NCBI GenBank assembly: GCA_002794785.1
Contig: NBBA01000010.1
Location: 1,550,001 to 1,614,000 of the forward strand
Direction: 5' to 3'
DNA from: Coniferiporia sulphurascens
Taxonomy: Eukaryota; Basidiomycota; Agaricomycetes; Hymenochaetales; Hymenochaetaceae
DNA: 64,000 nucleotides
Below are positions 12,932 to 24,674 of this stretch, piece by piece. Position 1 is the first letter of the stretch. Every line of letters begins with the position of its first letter. Below the pieces are notes generated by a model. That model ran no database searches. It saw only the letters and a list, made by a program, of their open reading frames with translations, and was not told the origin of the DNA. The position numbers and the translations under genes were made by a program.

Positions 12932-14352
12932 CTAAAGTTTACTCTGTACGATCCTACCATGGCCGTTCAGTGCATCAAGTACATACATTGCGGCTACCGC
13001 TGGCATCTCTTGTGCGATCTGTATTTTAAGTAATAAAGCGCCTGAATAACTGTTTACCAAATGGAGAGAGGAAACTCACGAAATGACCCGCGTCGGGGAC
13101 AAGCCTGACTGAAGCATATTCAGCGCACGGGTACTTGGCACTCTTTCCCTCGGACATCAGGGCGAGATCTTTGAGGCCTGGCCTGTTAAAGGGTAACAAT
13201 AAGCCCTTGGTGCGCAGATGTGTTCTAGGGCTTGCCTACCGGAATGCACTTTTCTCCGCACATATTAAATGCACCTGGGTTGCTCGGCACACGCTAGGCA
13301 AGGAATTTGATATCCCCAATACATCTTCGTCTCTCGCGAAGCCAGCGCTTTCATGCAGCTTGTAACATTTCAAGGTGAATCCCGTCTTAATCTCGGGGTA
13401 AAATCCTGAAGGGAGTGGTCGTAGGCCATGCTCCTAGATATATTACTCTCAGAAATACGTGCTTTTTCAAAAGAAGTAGCGAACGTACTACATATAGTTC
13501 CAGAGCGCGCTTGTCCCATGAGCTGTACGGTAAGCTATTTCGGAACTGCTCGAGTGCATCCTCCTTAGTCAGGAACTTGTCCTTCCTAGCATTTATAACT
13601 TTTGTATAGAGCGGTGATCGTCTCTTCCACTTAGCAACTACATCGTCCACGGAGATGAGAGGTGTCGAGATTGTCGGAGGCTCCAAAAGGATCAAGGATG
13701 AGAACTGATCGGGTCTCCCCCTCTTAATAATTTCAGCCGCGCAAAATACCCTTCGGTTTTCAATGCGTAAGTTAAGAAAAACTCCTAAATGATGGTGATA
13801 CACACGCCGTAGTTGCCCCCGCAGAATGGCCGACCAGTACTATCCGTCGCGAAGCCACATCCGGTATTAGTCCAGAGTCCAAGAGTCCAAGAAATGCTTC
13901 CGCATGATCCTGGGGACCTGTTGTCGGTACTTAGAAGAAGCCATCGAAATGATGGGGAATAGCGCACTCGTGAAGCGATTGTTCAACACAAGCTTCCTCT
14001 CGTTAAGCAACGAGGAGTCACCGTGATTTGGACAATCAATAGCCCAAGCATCGGCAACGACGGTATTGATAGTTTGAACGCTCTTCGTTTGTAAATCTTT
14101 CAGATCGCACAAAAGCGGTTCGAAGAGTTCCTTGTCTAAGTGCGAACCGTCAACCCCTGCCGCATTTTGCGGTCACGGAAACTCACGCAGGCCTATCCCA
14201 TGAGCTAAGAAAAGAGTGACGCGCGCGATAGGGCTCTTCAAGCGTTCGGAAGGAAGTCCCTCGTCGAGCGCTGTGTAGTGTTTGACGGAGACATCGAAGA
14301 ACTCGCTCTCTGGGACCTTAAGAATATGGACCTCGCCGTTGAGACCGGACAT
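12932..14352 (-). CDS. Peroxisomal alpha/beta-hydrolase D (MpaH/AKT2-like), 363 aa, C-terminal SKL
   Basis: Serine hydrolase of the fungal alpha/beta-hydrolase group that includes the peroxisomal acyl-CoA hydrolase MpaH and AKT2. Seven exons (14352-14187, 14135-13968, 13917-13806, 13750-13489, 13433-13240, 13182-13080, 13018-12932) total 364 codons with stop. Landmarks: LFLAHGIGLR (oxyanion-side motif), AWAIDCPNHGDSS, nucleophile elbow GHSAG (Ser143), and PDAGHF carrying the catalytic His (about residue 334). The last three residues are SKL, a canonical type 1 peroxisomal signal, so it should act in the peroxisome, plausibly releasing an acid from an acyl-CoA. Exon plan is the same as in L (exons 3 and 5 have equal length, 112 and 194 nt). 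Divergent from oxidase E. Its actual substrate is not shown by sequence. Confidence 0.9.
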
Positions 14353-15236
14353 TGAGACACGACTCGGGGGTGGAAAGACTCGAAGTAGTAGTAGCCACTG
14401 CTGGCAATGATCGAAGCAGGTAGCAAAGAATCTGACCCACGTAAGTAGGAGAGATGGACCTCGAGGCTCGCGGAGAATATCCTTGTGATTGCGAAGGACG
14501 GCGTCAAATGTAGACCAATTTCGGTAACTTAGACGAGTCCTGGATATCGGGAACTTCCACTTTTGCGTTGTACCTAATACCAACACCGATCGTGCCGCAC
14601 TTTTCCGTTGCAGGTACCGAAATGTCCGGGTCGATTCACAGATCTGCAAACAAACTGCCATTTCCCATGATGCTGAGAGATTGCTGGAGAAAAGGCAGGC
14701 GACGGGACATTTCCGCAGGTCTGATCAACAGAGGCACATCGCATAGTCAAAAGGCCGAGCTGATGAAAAAAGTCGAGGCAATCTTACCAAACATAGTAGC
14801 CGGTTGCAGTTTCTCACGCCACTTCCGACGACAATCTGTTTCCAGGATTCGCACTGCGGCCGGGCGCAGGCTTGTATCTCGTTTCCAATGTTACGGACTG
14901 CTGGCTCGGCGACCGATAACTGACCCGCTGCAGTTGGGTATATCTATAGAATGAAGGCAGTATTGAAGAGCGCATCAAGCGCCTTTACGGGATGTCCAAT
15001 TTGACTGCAATGAAATTTGTGCCGCCTGCCCTGCATTTTTGTCCATGACATTGATACAAGTATCATCTTTTGATTATCATCAAACTACGTAGTCTGTGCT
15101 ACCGATGTGCTAAATATTTGCGCACCCTAGATCTGATGTCTATTATTGTGGTCTAATATTCCTCAGGGAGATCAAAGGTCCTGGTTATAAACATTAGGAT
15201 GTTACACGAAACAGCTCTTGGGCAAGGGTACATCCA
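14353..15236. other. Divergent intergenic region between hydrolase D and oxidase E
   Basis: No gene recognised. A 128-codon frame (14568-14954, +) largely overlies the 5' flank of D and has no family signature. The stretch likely carries the promoters of both D and E. Confidence 0.5.
15185..15191 (+). promoter_or_regulatory. Possible TATA box of oxidase E
   Basis: TTATAAA lies 46 bp upstream of the ATG at 15237. Motif and position are the only support. Confidence 0.35.
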
Positions 15237-18107
15237 ATGTCTCCGTCAATAGTCCTCTTTTCCGTCTTGCACATCGTTACGCTATCAGCCGCTCTAGCTT
15301 TTCCGGCGGACTGGCAAACCTTGAATGCTTCGGTTGAAGGCCGACTTTTTCAAGGAACCCCGTATTCTCGGCCTTGCTTTACCAGTGCACATAGGACCGG
15401 CGGGGTATTCGATTCGGAAGAATGCACTCTTATACAGAACAACTACACAACAAGGGGTACTTCCAAGTTGTCTACCTTTTTGCCAATCACGTACTTATGC
15501 TTCGCAATAGACCTCCGTATTCAAGAATTTGGCGCGTACATGAATGTAAGTGTTAGAATTGAATCGGCGATCTTTTTTCTGAACTCTGTTTTTCTTTAGA
15601 CTGAATGGGAAACTTGTCAACTGTCGTCGCAAGAGTGTCTGCTAGACTCATCACAGCCTACCAATTCTCTGGCCTTCGACAACCGCACTTGCGCACAAGG
15701 GAGTGTCCCCTCGGCTTATGTGAGCACGTCAGAAAGGTCGTCGGCGTTTGATATTCTGACAGGATACCGTCCATCACCTCAGGTTGATGCACTCAACGCG
15801 AATGATATAGTCGCTGCATTCAATTTCTCTAGGGATACCGGAGTTCCTCTTGTGATAAAAAATACAGGCGTGCGTTCTCTAACCCCGCAAGCCCTTCGTT
15901 ATGTTTTTTTTTGCTTACTATGTCGATTTACTAGCATGACTACAAGGGGCGAAGTAGTGGTCCAGGAACATTAGCGATCTGGGTAAGCTACATTGTCCGC
16001 CACAGTGCTCCAGTTTGTTATATGCTCACGATGTGTACAGACCCATAACTTCCAAAACGTAATATTATCTCCCAGATATTTAATAACTCTAATTCTAATT
16101 CCGAGGTAAATCAGCTGTCGTATGATCCCTCGTTCGTCCCGGAGGGTTGTCCCTCCTCCTCAGTAAAACCAGCAGTAACACTCGGGGTCAGTTACAATAA
16201 TATCATCTCTAAGCCTCTTGGCTCAAAACTTCACTAGGCTGGTGTGAAGCATGCTGAGCTGTACGCGTTCGCCGATGCGAACAATGTTACAGTTCTTGGG
16301 GGAACGGATCCAACTGTAGGCGCGGCCGGTGGATACTTTCAGGTATGTAACCTATTTTAAAACAAAATACGTACGTCTGATGTGTGCTTTCAGGGAGGAG
16401 GCCACAGGTAGGCGTTTTGGAAGCGCTATTCTTTTGGAATGTAGGCTCATTAGAAAAAAAAGTGCACTCTCGAATATATTTGGCTTGGCAGTCGACAGGG
16501 CAGTACGTCTGGTTTTTTTTGCATGTTCTCATGCGCACAGCTACTAACGCGTAGAATTAACAGCTCCAGATAGAAGTTGTTGTCCCTACCGGGGATATCC
16601 TTATTGCAAACGAGTGCCAGAATGCAGACCTCTTCTTCGCATTGAGAGGCGGGGGTGGAAGTACATTCGGCGTAGTGCTTAGCGTAACCGAGCTGGCCCT
16701 TCCGCAATTGTCATTCCCGGTGTGAGTGATCTGCTCTACATTCTCGCTTCCAATCGCTGACTTCGCCTACCTCAGCGTCAATGTTCAATTCGTCAATAAT
16801 TCTGATAATCAGCAGCTGTTCATGAACTTTATAACTGAAAATATGAGTGATTTTGCTCAGCAAGGTAATCCCTTGTTTATGTTCAAAATATTCCAAACAT
16901 TGTTACTCATTAGTGCGTGACTAGGATGGGGTGGATTCATTATTGTGAGTGAACATCTGAACTGTCTTGAAATTCACATCGGCTAACTTCAGTCTTTCAT
17001 ACAGCCATCTAGCGGACTGATATTTGCGAATCCTAATATGACCAAGGCCGAAGCGGACGTATCAATGCAGGGACTGCAGTCACTGGTTACCGAAAAGCTG
17101 AACGGGACCTTCTTATCCGTGTTTATGCCATCATGGCTAGATTTCTTCACCACATTCCTTCTCCCCACCGATGTGGTTCGTCTACATATCATCCATCGGA
17201 CATATAATTTGTTTTGGCTAACTTTTATGTGCTGTATAGCCCGTCGGACTTCCATTCGCCATATCTTCGCGCGTCATACCGAAAACCAACTTCGAGACAG
17301 CTGAAAGTCGGGCTGAGCTCCTCGACGCGCTTCTGCCGGTTGCCAACAGTGTACCGTCTTTTATTATCTTCTCCGTCGCGCCATCCTTTTTTGCGGAGAA
17401 TGGCGGAAACACCAGCGTAACGAGCATCAACCCGATCTGGTATAAATCACTTTGGCATGTATGTTAAATTCAATTTTGCTCTTCCACCCCTTTTCGCTTC
17501 ACATCGAATAGAAATTGATCACTTGAGGACGCAGGTGACAGCATCGGAGTTCTGGAACTTCAATACAACTTTTGTGGAACGACTCGAGATCTATAGCTCG
17601 CTGACAAAAATGATGGACTCTGTGAGGAGCATAACACCTGGTTCCGGTGCATACCAGGTTCGCCTTCTCGTCCTCTCGTCAACAAGCACATTGTTCACTC
17701 TACTAACGGTTTTTGATTTCCAGAACGAGGCCGACGTCTACGAACCGAATCATACAGGCAAGCCGCTGAACCCAAATATAAACTTAATTAACGCAGCTCA
17801 CCTCCCATCTCATGCAGAGTCTTACTGGGGCTCGAACTATGCGAGACTTCTCGCTATCAAGGAGAAGTAGTGAGTAACGATGCTGTTCCCCTCCGGAAAT
17901 GCGTTGCACCGGAGCTGACGGTTCTCCTTCGCAATTCAGCGATCCTGACCATCTCCTCGATTGTTGGCACTGTGGTAAGTATTAAGACGCTCCGCATGCA
18001 AATGGCACCCCTTTACTGACCCTGTTCATCATTGCACAGTTGGCTCGAATGGGGAGCGTGATCCTAGGTTCCAGTGCTACATCCCAGAGTCGTTTGTCCG
18101 CTTGTAG
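15237..18107 (+). CDS. Secreted BBE-type FAD-linked oxidase E
   Basis: Berberine-bridge-enzyme-like oxidase of the fungal isoamyl-alcohol-oxidase (MreA)-like group; such enzymes oxidise alcohols or amines, or cyclise, using covalent FAD and O2. Predicted secreted: a hydrophobic N-terminal signal (first about 22 residues) and several N-x-S/T sites. About 575 residues from some 17 exons. FAD domain: [17 protein letters not shown] across an intron, with the FAD-linking His near residue 150; [36 protein letters not shown]-terminal BBE domain [35 protein letters not shown], ending [15 protein letters not shown]. The second covalent Cys of bicovalent enzymes is replaced by Asp (GGTDPTVG). A 60-nt stretch at 17758-17817 is either a GC-AG intron or a 20-residue insertion. 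Paralogue of F. Confidence 0.88.
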
Positions 18108-20572
18108 AGGGCGTGCTGTTAATACATCTACACATCCGCAGCAGGCAGATGAGAACCTAATACACACTTTAGGAAACTTCCTCTACTTGAAACACTCGCA
18201 CATTGGTCATTGTGGTACAATACACTGCATCCTATTACACATTCACTACGCTTCAACATCTTCCTGCTGAAGTTGGCTTCTTGTTGCCGCGTGAAAGCAG
18301 GTACTCAGGAACTTTCTCTATATTAAGAATAAAGGAACGAGGACTACTGGCTTTTTTACGTACCTGGCAAAACCGTTAGGCATCACATCCCGGGGAAGAG
18401 GCTGACTTCCACAAATCCGCCGCCGGCGACCGACCGTGCACACACACGCCAACTCCGAAACCTTCTAAATTTTGTGGCGTACAGCTCGATGCGTGGTGAC
18501 CTGTCAAACTGAGTCGCACTTATGATACGTCCCTCCGATGTGCGCACCAGGGTTCGTAGTTCTTCGGGTGCTCGGAAAAACGCCACCCGGGGAGACCGCA
18601 GCTCCTTCAAGTCCTATGCAGTGCATCCAGAGTGCTCCATGATTTTTTTAGTGAATCCAATGCTAGGTGAGGACGTCGGGTACACCCGCACGCAAATTAC
18701 CTTTTCCCAGTCGCGCAGCTCACGGCTCGTAGCCGATTTCCTGCGCAGCTGTCTGGAGACTCCCTTCTTCGCCCCTGCTACTCCCGCTCGATGGCTTTTT
18801 ATGGAGACTTCCAGTCCCGACGCTCATAGGTCGGATATCCTGTATTTCAAATCTCGTTGCACTACTTTTTATTTCCTTTCCAGAAGGCCACAGGATAAAC
18901 TCAGTTTTACGACGATCGAAGGATTTACGAATAAGTATCTGTAGCGATTTAAATTCCGTGAGAACTGATGCCCATTAGACAACCAATTGTCAGTGCCAGC
19001 ACTGACCACCATCACGATTCTATGCTAGAATAGACGAGTTACTTACTTTTCACTTACTTTCCGGCTTCCTCCTATCAGTGCGGCGGTCACTACCTCTGCC
19101 TTCCTTGTATTTGCATCAGCTTCTAAAAAGTTTTTGCCATCCGGGCTAATCGGCTCACAGTTCTTGTTAATATATCCGCCTTTTCAGACCCAACTCTGGG
19201 ACACCAATGGCAGTTATCTATCCCCAGTACATCCTCACATGAGAAGACGATAAATAAAGGAAGACAAGGTTTGGGTTAGGGTTTTTCTGTTCGAAAAGGT
19301 GTAGTAGTTTCGGATCTTCTGTGTTCGCCCCCTCGTGGCACAACTTCACATTCGTGTTATGAGCATACGACTTAAGTGACAGCTTTTTTGCATCCGAGAA
19401 TTCTGGACCTTCGCGGTCAAGTGCGTATTTTTGCACTGTCAACCAGAGGCAAATGTGTGCACGAACGCAAAAAGTGTTGAAGCATCGAGACTCGAGAGCG
19501 AAGAAGCTTCAATCCGCTGCCGGGTGTTCCCGGCCCGTTCTGCCTATTTGGGTTACGTATGGCGGACGGAAGCTAATTCGGCTCTGCGGCCCGCGGTTTG
19601 TCCATATGCGTCCATTATGCGCTTATCTTATCTACAGAACTAAAAAAACTGGGATACCATAGGCGAGTCGCGGGATGACCATTTTTAGCCCGGTTTGGAA
19701 ACTGAATGGAGACCGTAGTCACCGTACTGTACTTTCTGACAAAAAGTTACACGGGGAGAGGAAGGATTTTTCACTGCCAAATTGCGTCGTGAACACTCTC
19801 TGGAGGTTTTCCTGCGATATTAGGTATACTACTTTTTATCTATTTATTTGACTGGACAATACTGTGACGGATTGTGATGACCAAAACACATATTGGGCTT
19901 GACACACTGAACTAAAACAGCACGGTTTTGAAGTTAACCAACCATACATCGCTGACATACCGTACTGGCGACATAACAAACAAACAGAGGCAGCAACTTC
20001 TATCTGGGCTTCCCGTATACATCTTAAGCATTGAGGCTTATAATGAATAAAAACCGCTAGAAAAAGGTAAGGGCTGACATGTCTGCTGTAATGTCAATAC
20101 CAAGCTAATCGAAACACTAGTGGAAGTATACTATAGCTTTGTGCACGGACATATTGTGAGGTACCTCAGCGGACATAATGCATCGTATGTACTGTGGTGA
20201 TTGATATTGTCGATGAAAGTTCCTGAAAGTTCGGTCGAGTTGAATCAAGGGGAGACTAATGTTCAGTAGCACTGTGTCACGCCGTTGCCGCTCGGTGGTC
20301 TAAGCACCTCCGAGTGGCCAGCAGCCCTACAAGTGGCTCTCTTCTGAGCTCTCTCAAACAATCGCACACACGCACATGAATAAATACGAATTAGATTCCC
20401 GGCTTGGTACAGTCATGCGAACCGAACAAAACGCGGTACAGCATGACACGTACATCCGGGATATATATACACATATATCCATCAACACACGAACAGAATG
20501 CAAGAAACGTAGATTAGACACCCAAAAACATTTTTAACTCGGGCGGACCGCACCCGGGAGCACGCTGTGTGC
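18108..20572. other. Convergent intergenic stretch, 2.5 kb
   Basis: Lies between the 3' ends of oxidases E and F. A 140-codon frame (18522-18944, +) and overlapping minus-strand frames show no motif I recognise. No repeat array or RNA gene is evident. Confidence 0.5.
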
Positions 20573-23500
20573 TCAGATCATCTCTTCTGGGATGTAGCAC
20601 TTGTACCGCGGGTTCTTGACACCTTTGAAGCCGACTAGAACGGAAAAAAAAGAAGATCGTCAGAACGATCGTCCCTGTACGAAAAGGAACTGCGACCAAC
20701 CGCATCGCCAGCAGTCCAAAATGTGCTTGGGGTCGCTGCAAACGAAAATGGCCATGGTTAGATTTACGCGATCGCAGGTGCAGGGCCCACAGAAGGCGTC
20801 CTCGGGGTTTAATCGTAGTTGACTTACTATTTGTTCTTGATCGCGAGGAGCTTGTCATAATTTGAACCCCAGAAAGATTCTGCAGAAGCATCAACATGTC
20901 AGCCATTGTCGTCATTACTACATATTACTGCGAGAAAAAACACACCTTGGTAGTTCGGCTCGTACACGTCTGCTTCGTTCTGAGCAAGCACGAGGCGAAG
21001 AAGTGAGATATAGAAACATCCTGAAGAAGGAAGAACATACGAAGTAAGCACCCCCACCAGGCGTGACCTTCCTCACAGCCTCCATTTTAGTGTTTAGGTC
21101 CTTGAAGATCTGCGCAGACTCGCCGAGGGTCAAGTTGTAGCTCCAGAACGTCGACGTTGTCACCTGTGCCGAGCGTAAAGAGTAAACATCAGAGATACGC
21201 ATAGGGGAAATAACATGAGGACGACATACATGCCACAACGACTCTCCCCACGCCGGTGTGACGCCGGTCTTGCTAAGGTCGTTGCCTTGAGCCGCGTAAT
21301 ACAAAGGGGTAACCTGGAATATGATTGGGAGCTGGACGCTGTTGCAAGCGGGTGCAACCGCGTCGATGAGCTCTCGCCGTGACTCCTCCGTGGCAAAGTT
21401 CGCTATGGGCAGGAGTCGTGATGCCGTCGCGAAGGGCAGACCGACAGGCTACATTAGTGTAATCCGACGGTTAGTCACCGTCCTAAACTGAACAGGCACA
21501 TCCCTCGGAGTGACGTACCACCACGGCTGGGACAATGTAAACCTCGTAGAACGATAGGTACGACGGCTCGACTGTGTGAATGATCATCGCGCCGAACTCC
21601 TTCGTAGCGTAGTCCAGAATGTCTTGAATCTCGGCTGTCGCGGCTGCGTCATCCAGCAGCGGGTTCGTATAGACCATTCCAAGGTTAGGCTATTTGGAAA
21701 GACGTCAGAAATCCCACAAAAAAGGAGGTAGTGCGGACGCACGAAAATATATCCTCCCCAGCCTGACCGAAATCAGAACGGGATATCAGATCAAGTGAAT
21801 AAGATCGCTTTAAAGGGAAAACATACCGGTCTTGGACAAGTCAAGAGCCCTGGAGGCCATGAAGTTCAGCCATTTGGTCTGGTTTGCAAGGTCGGTCGCG
21901 AGCGTCTGCGCCATCACAAAGAATCTAACAGGATTGAGACAGCATCAGCATCTCTAACCTTTCGTGGACAGAAGGAGAAAAACGAATGCTAATGATGGAT
22001 GTCCAAGTAACAGATACGCACACAGGAAGTGACATTTTAGGCAAGGCTACAGTTGTGATCGAGGTGACAACTCCAAAGGTACCACCTCCACCACCCCGGA
22101 TGGCGAAGAATAGATCAGCGTTCCGGTACTCGTTCGCAATGAGCACCTGCCCTGTCGGCGCGACAACCTCCACTTCGAGCTAGTCAACGAATCTTGTTAG
22201 GAGAATAGGGAAATGATAACTTCGGAGAGCGAACACACCAGTCGGTCGACGAATAAGCCGTACGTGTTTGACAACATGCTACATCACAAGTTCAGTCGTG
22301 CCAAAGTCAGTACTCAGAAAGAAAGGAGAGGTTAGCCTTCGAGCTGACCTATGTCCGCCGCCCTGTCCTTGAAGTTAGTGGAGTTGATAAGAAAACCAGG
22401 ACTGAAAAGGACTTTACCATAAGATATCCACCCGCCGCGCCTACTACCGGGTCCGCGCCACCAGGAATTGTGATGTTGTTGGCGTCAGCAAACTGGTAGA
22501 GTTGCAAGAACGTCGTTCCGGCCTAGCGCACTTAGGATAAGATATAGCTCCAACCGGTATAAAATGGCACCTGCTTACCCCCATCGTCACAGCAGGCCGG
22601 CCTTCGCATTTGCTGCACCCCATAGGCTTGAAGTCGTTGTTCAGAGACAACTATTTCATTGAACTTTTAAGAAATCTGATCAGGTTCAGAGGTCTTGGAA
22701 GCACCAACCGAGTCGAGGTTATGCATCTACGGGTAAGACTGTCAGAAAACTCGACTTGATGCTCGACATGCAATACTCGTTCCACGTACAAATAACGCCA
22801 GTGAGTTCGGTGCGCTACTTCTCCCAAAGAAGTCATGCTGAGGACAGTACGCATACGGAATTCGATGAGCCAAAGCACTTTCAGAGTTGCATGTAAACGT
22901 ACGCCGGTATTCTTTACAACAAGGGATACACCCGTTTTCTCCGCAAACTCGAAGCCAGCAGCGATATCTTCCGTAGTCTCAACATCAATCTGAATGGCAC
23001 GTTCAGGAAAAGGAAAGTCTCGGCATATTTGCGAAAGCGGCATTACGTACATAGTACGGGGGAACGCTACCCTGACTGCACACCCGCGGGGAAGCGCTTG
23101 CACTCGGATCACTGGGGTTACTCGCGTCCAGAAGGCACTGTTCAGATGTCGCTTGACAAGTCTCCCATTCCGTCTGTAACAAGAACGTTCGCCCCGAATT
23201 GGAAATGAAAATAAGGAATTATCAGCACATACATTCATGTACGCTCCAAAATCATGGCGTCTGTGGGCTGCGGAACGTCAACCGATACGTCCAACAGCCG
23301 TGAAGGGGGAAAAGGAAAAGCACGTACTCCTATTTACATAGTTCTCCTGCACGACAGCGCAGTTTCCGGCATGGAAAGACCCACCCGTACCGCTCGCATC
23401 ATAGAAACAAGAACGAGAAAACGGAATGCCAGTGAAAAGGCGACCGTGCACAGTCGTGTTGAGCCCCGCCCAGTCGGCCTCCGCAAACGACACGACTGGC

Positions 23501-23601
23501 GCAGCCAGTTTGGTGCTGCCACCGTCGCGCAGGCTCATCCATGACGCAGCGAGGGCGGCAATGCCGGCGACCCACGCCATGCGGGTGTATGTAAAGCTCA
23601 T
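20573..23601 (-). CDS. Secreted BBE-type FAD-linked oxidase F
   Basis: Paralogue of E with matching exon borders. Start chosen at 23601 (MSFTYTRMAW), which begins a hydrophobic signal segment of about 22 residues; an open frame upstream to 23763 lacks this. FAD-linking motif VVKNTG-HDFFGRSS (His near residue 174), GGADPVVGAAGGYLM then GQGGGH, and LFFAIRGGGGGTFGVV. C-terminal BBE domain [36 protein letters not shown], ending NPRYKCYIPEEMI. As in E, the Cys position of bicovalent BBE enzymes is Asp, so a single His-FAD bond is expected. All exons splice in frame and the gene looks intact. It probably acts outside the cell or in the secretory lumen, late in the pathway. Confidence 0.87.
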
Positions 23602-24674
23602 CGTGAGGCCTGATGGAGGAGGGGCGCTGGGGAGCTCAAGAATGGGATACGCGGGAAGTGGACTGTGCCCGCATTTGTAGCACCGGCAACGTTTGTATTT
23701 TAAATGGAGAAGATCCAGAGCTAGTAATCCGGCGCGCTGAAAGAGAACATCAAGGACTCCCACGACACAGCCCTCCTCGTCAAAGTAGCTCAGAATACCG
23801 AGAACGCCTGCACAGTGTGTGAAAAACAGATCATCAGACAGAACAGCCTAGTGGCGGCTAGTGGGTGCGAAAGAGCCATAGTGTTTCTTCCCAGCATCAA
23901 AGGATGGTCTGCAGAACATCAGATATTGTTTTTTGTGAAGTCTCGAGCGTGCTGTCTGTCCTCGCCTTCACATCTATTTTAAGCTCCGCTGCTACTCGCT
24001 GGTGGCTACGCGCGAACGACATCTGGGGTTGATAGCGTACACAATGAGTCTTCGTGCGCGGCGTCTCCGGATGTTTACGGTCACAAACGTAAGTTCGGGA
24101 ATAGTAAATTAGCGCTTCTGTGCTGATGCGAGGAGTACGCAGGAAGTCCGTCTGGCATCTGTATTTAAAAGCTATTCTGATTTAGAACTTTCACATGAAG
24201 TTTGTCGTTCTGGACTGATTGCCATCATCGTTCTGGTTGGCAGTGGTTGCAATTCGCGTGCTCATAGGTGATATGATCCTCTAGTGTCAAAGTGAGCCCG
24301 ATTAATCTTGCAGGCGGGGTTAATGTTCGTCCCGATTCGTCTTGTTACAAACAGTCTCAGCTTGCGTTCATCTTAGGTTCGACTGTAAATGTCGATTTTT
24401 TAATAAATAATAAATAAGCACGTGATTGAAACCTAGAGCAAAACTATTTCAAATCACCGCAGAAAATTAAATTTACTAATACAACACATTCACTAGTCCT
24501 TTATGTACAAAGCCCATATCAATTATTACTACACTAATACCTTGTGAAGAGGGAAGCGGCGGGACCAATTACATTGAGCCGACGTTGATACCAAAAATCC
24601 TCAAGAGTGTTACGAGGACCGTTGCACTCCAACAATCACCATCCCGGATGCAAACTCGGGACGAAACAGCAATT
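23602..24674. other. Intergenic, 5' flank of F and 3' flank of G
   Basis: No gene recognised. An AT-rich portion lies around 24390-24540. A TTTTAAAT-like sequence near 23700 may belong to the promoter of F. Confidence 0.45.
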
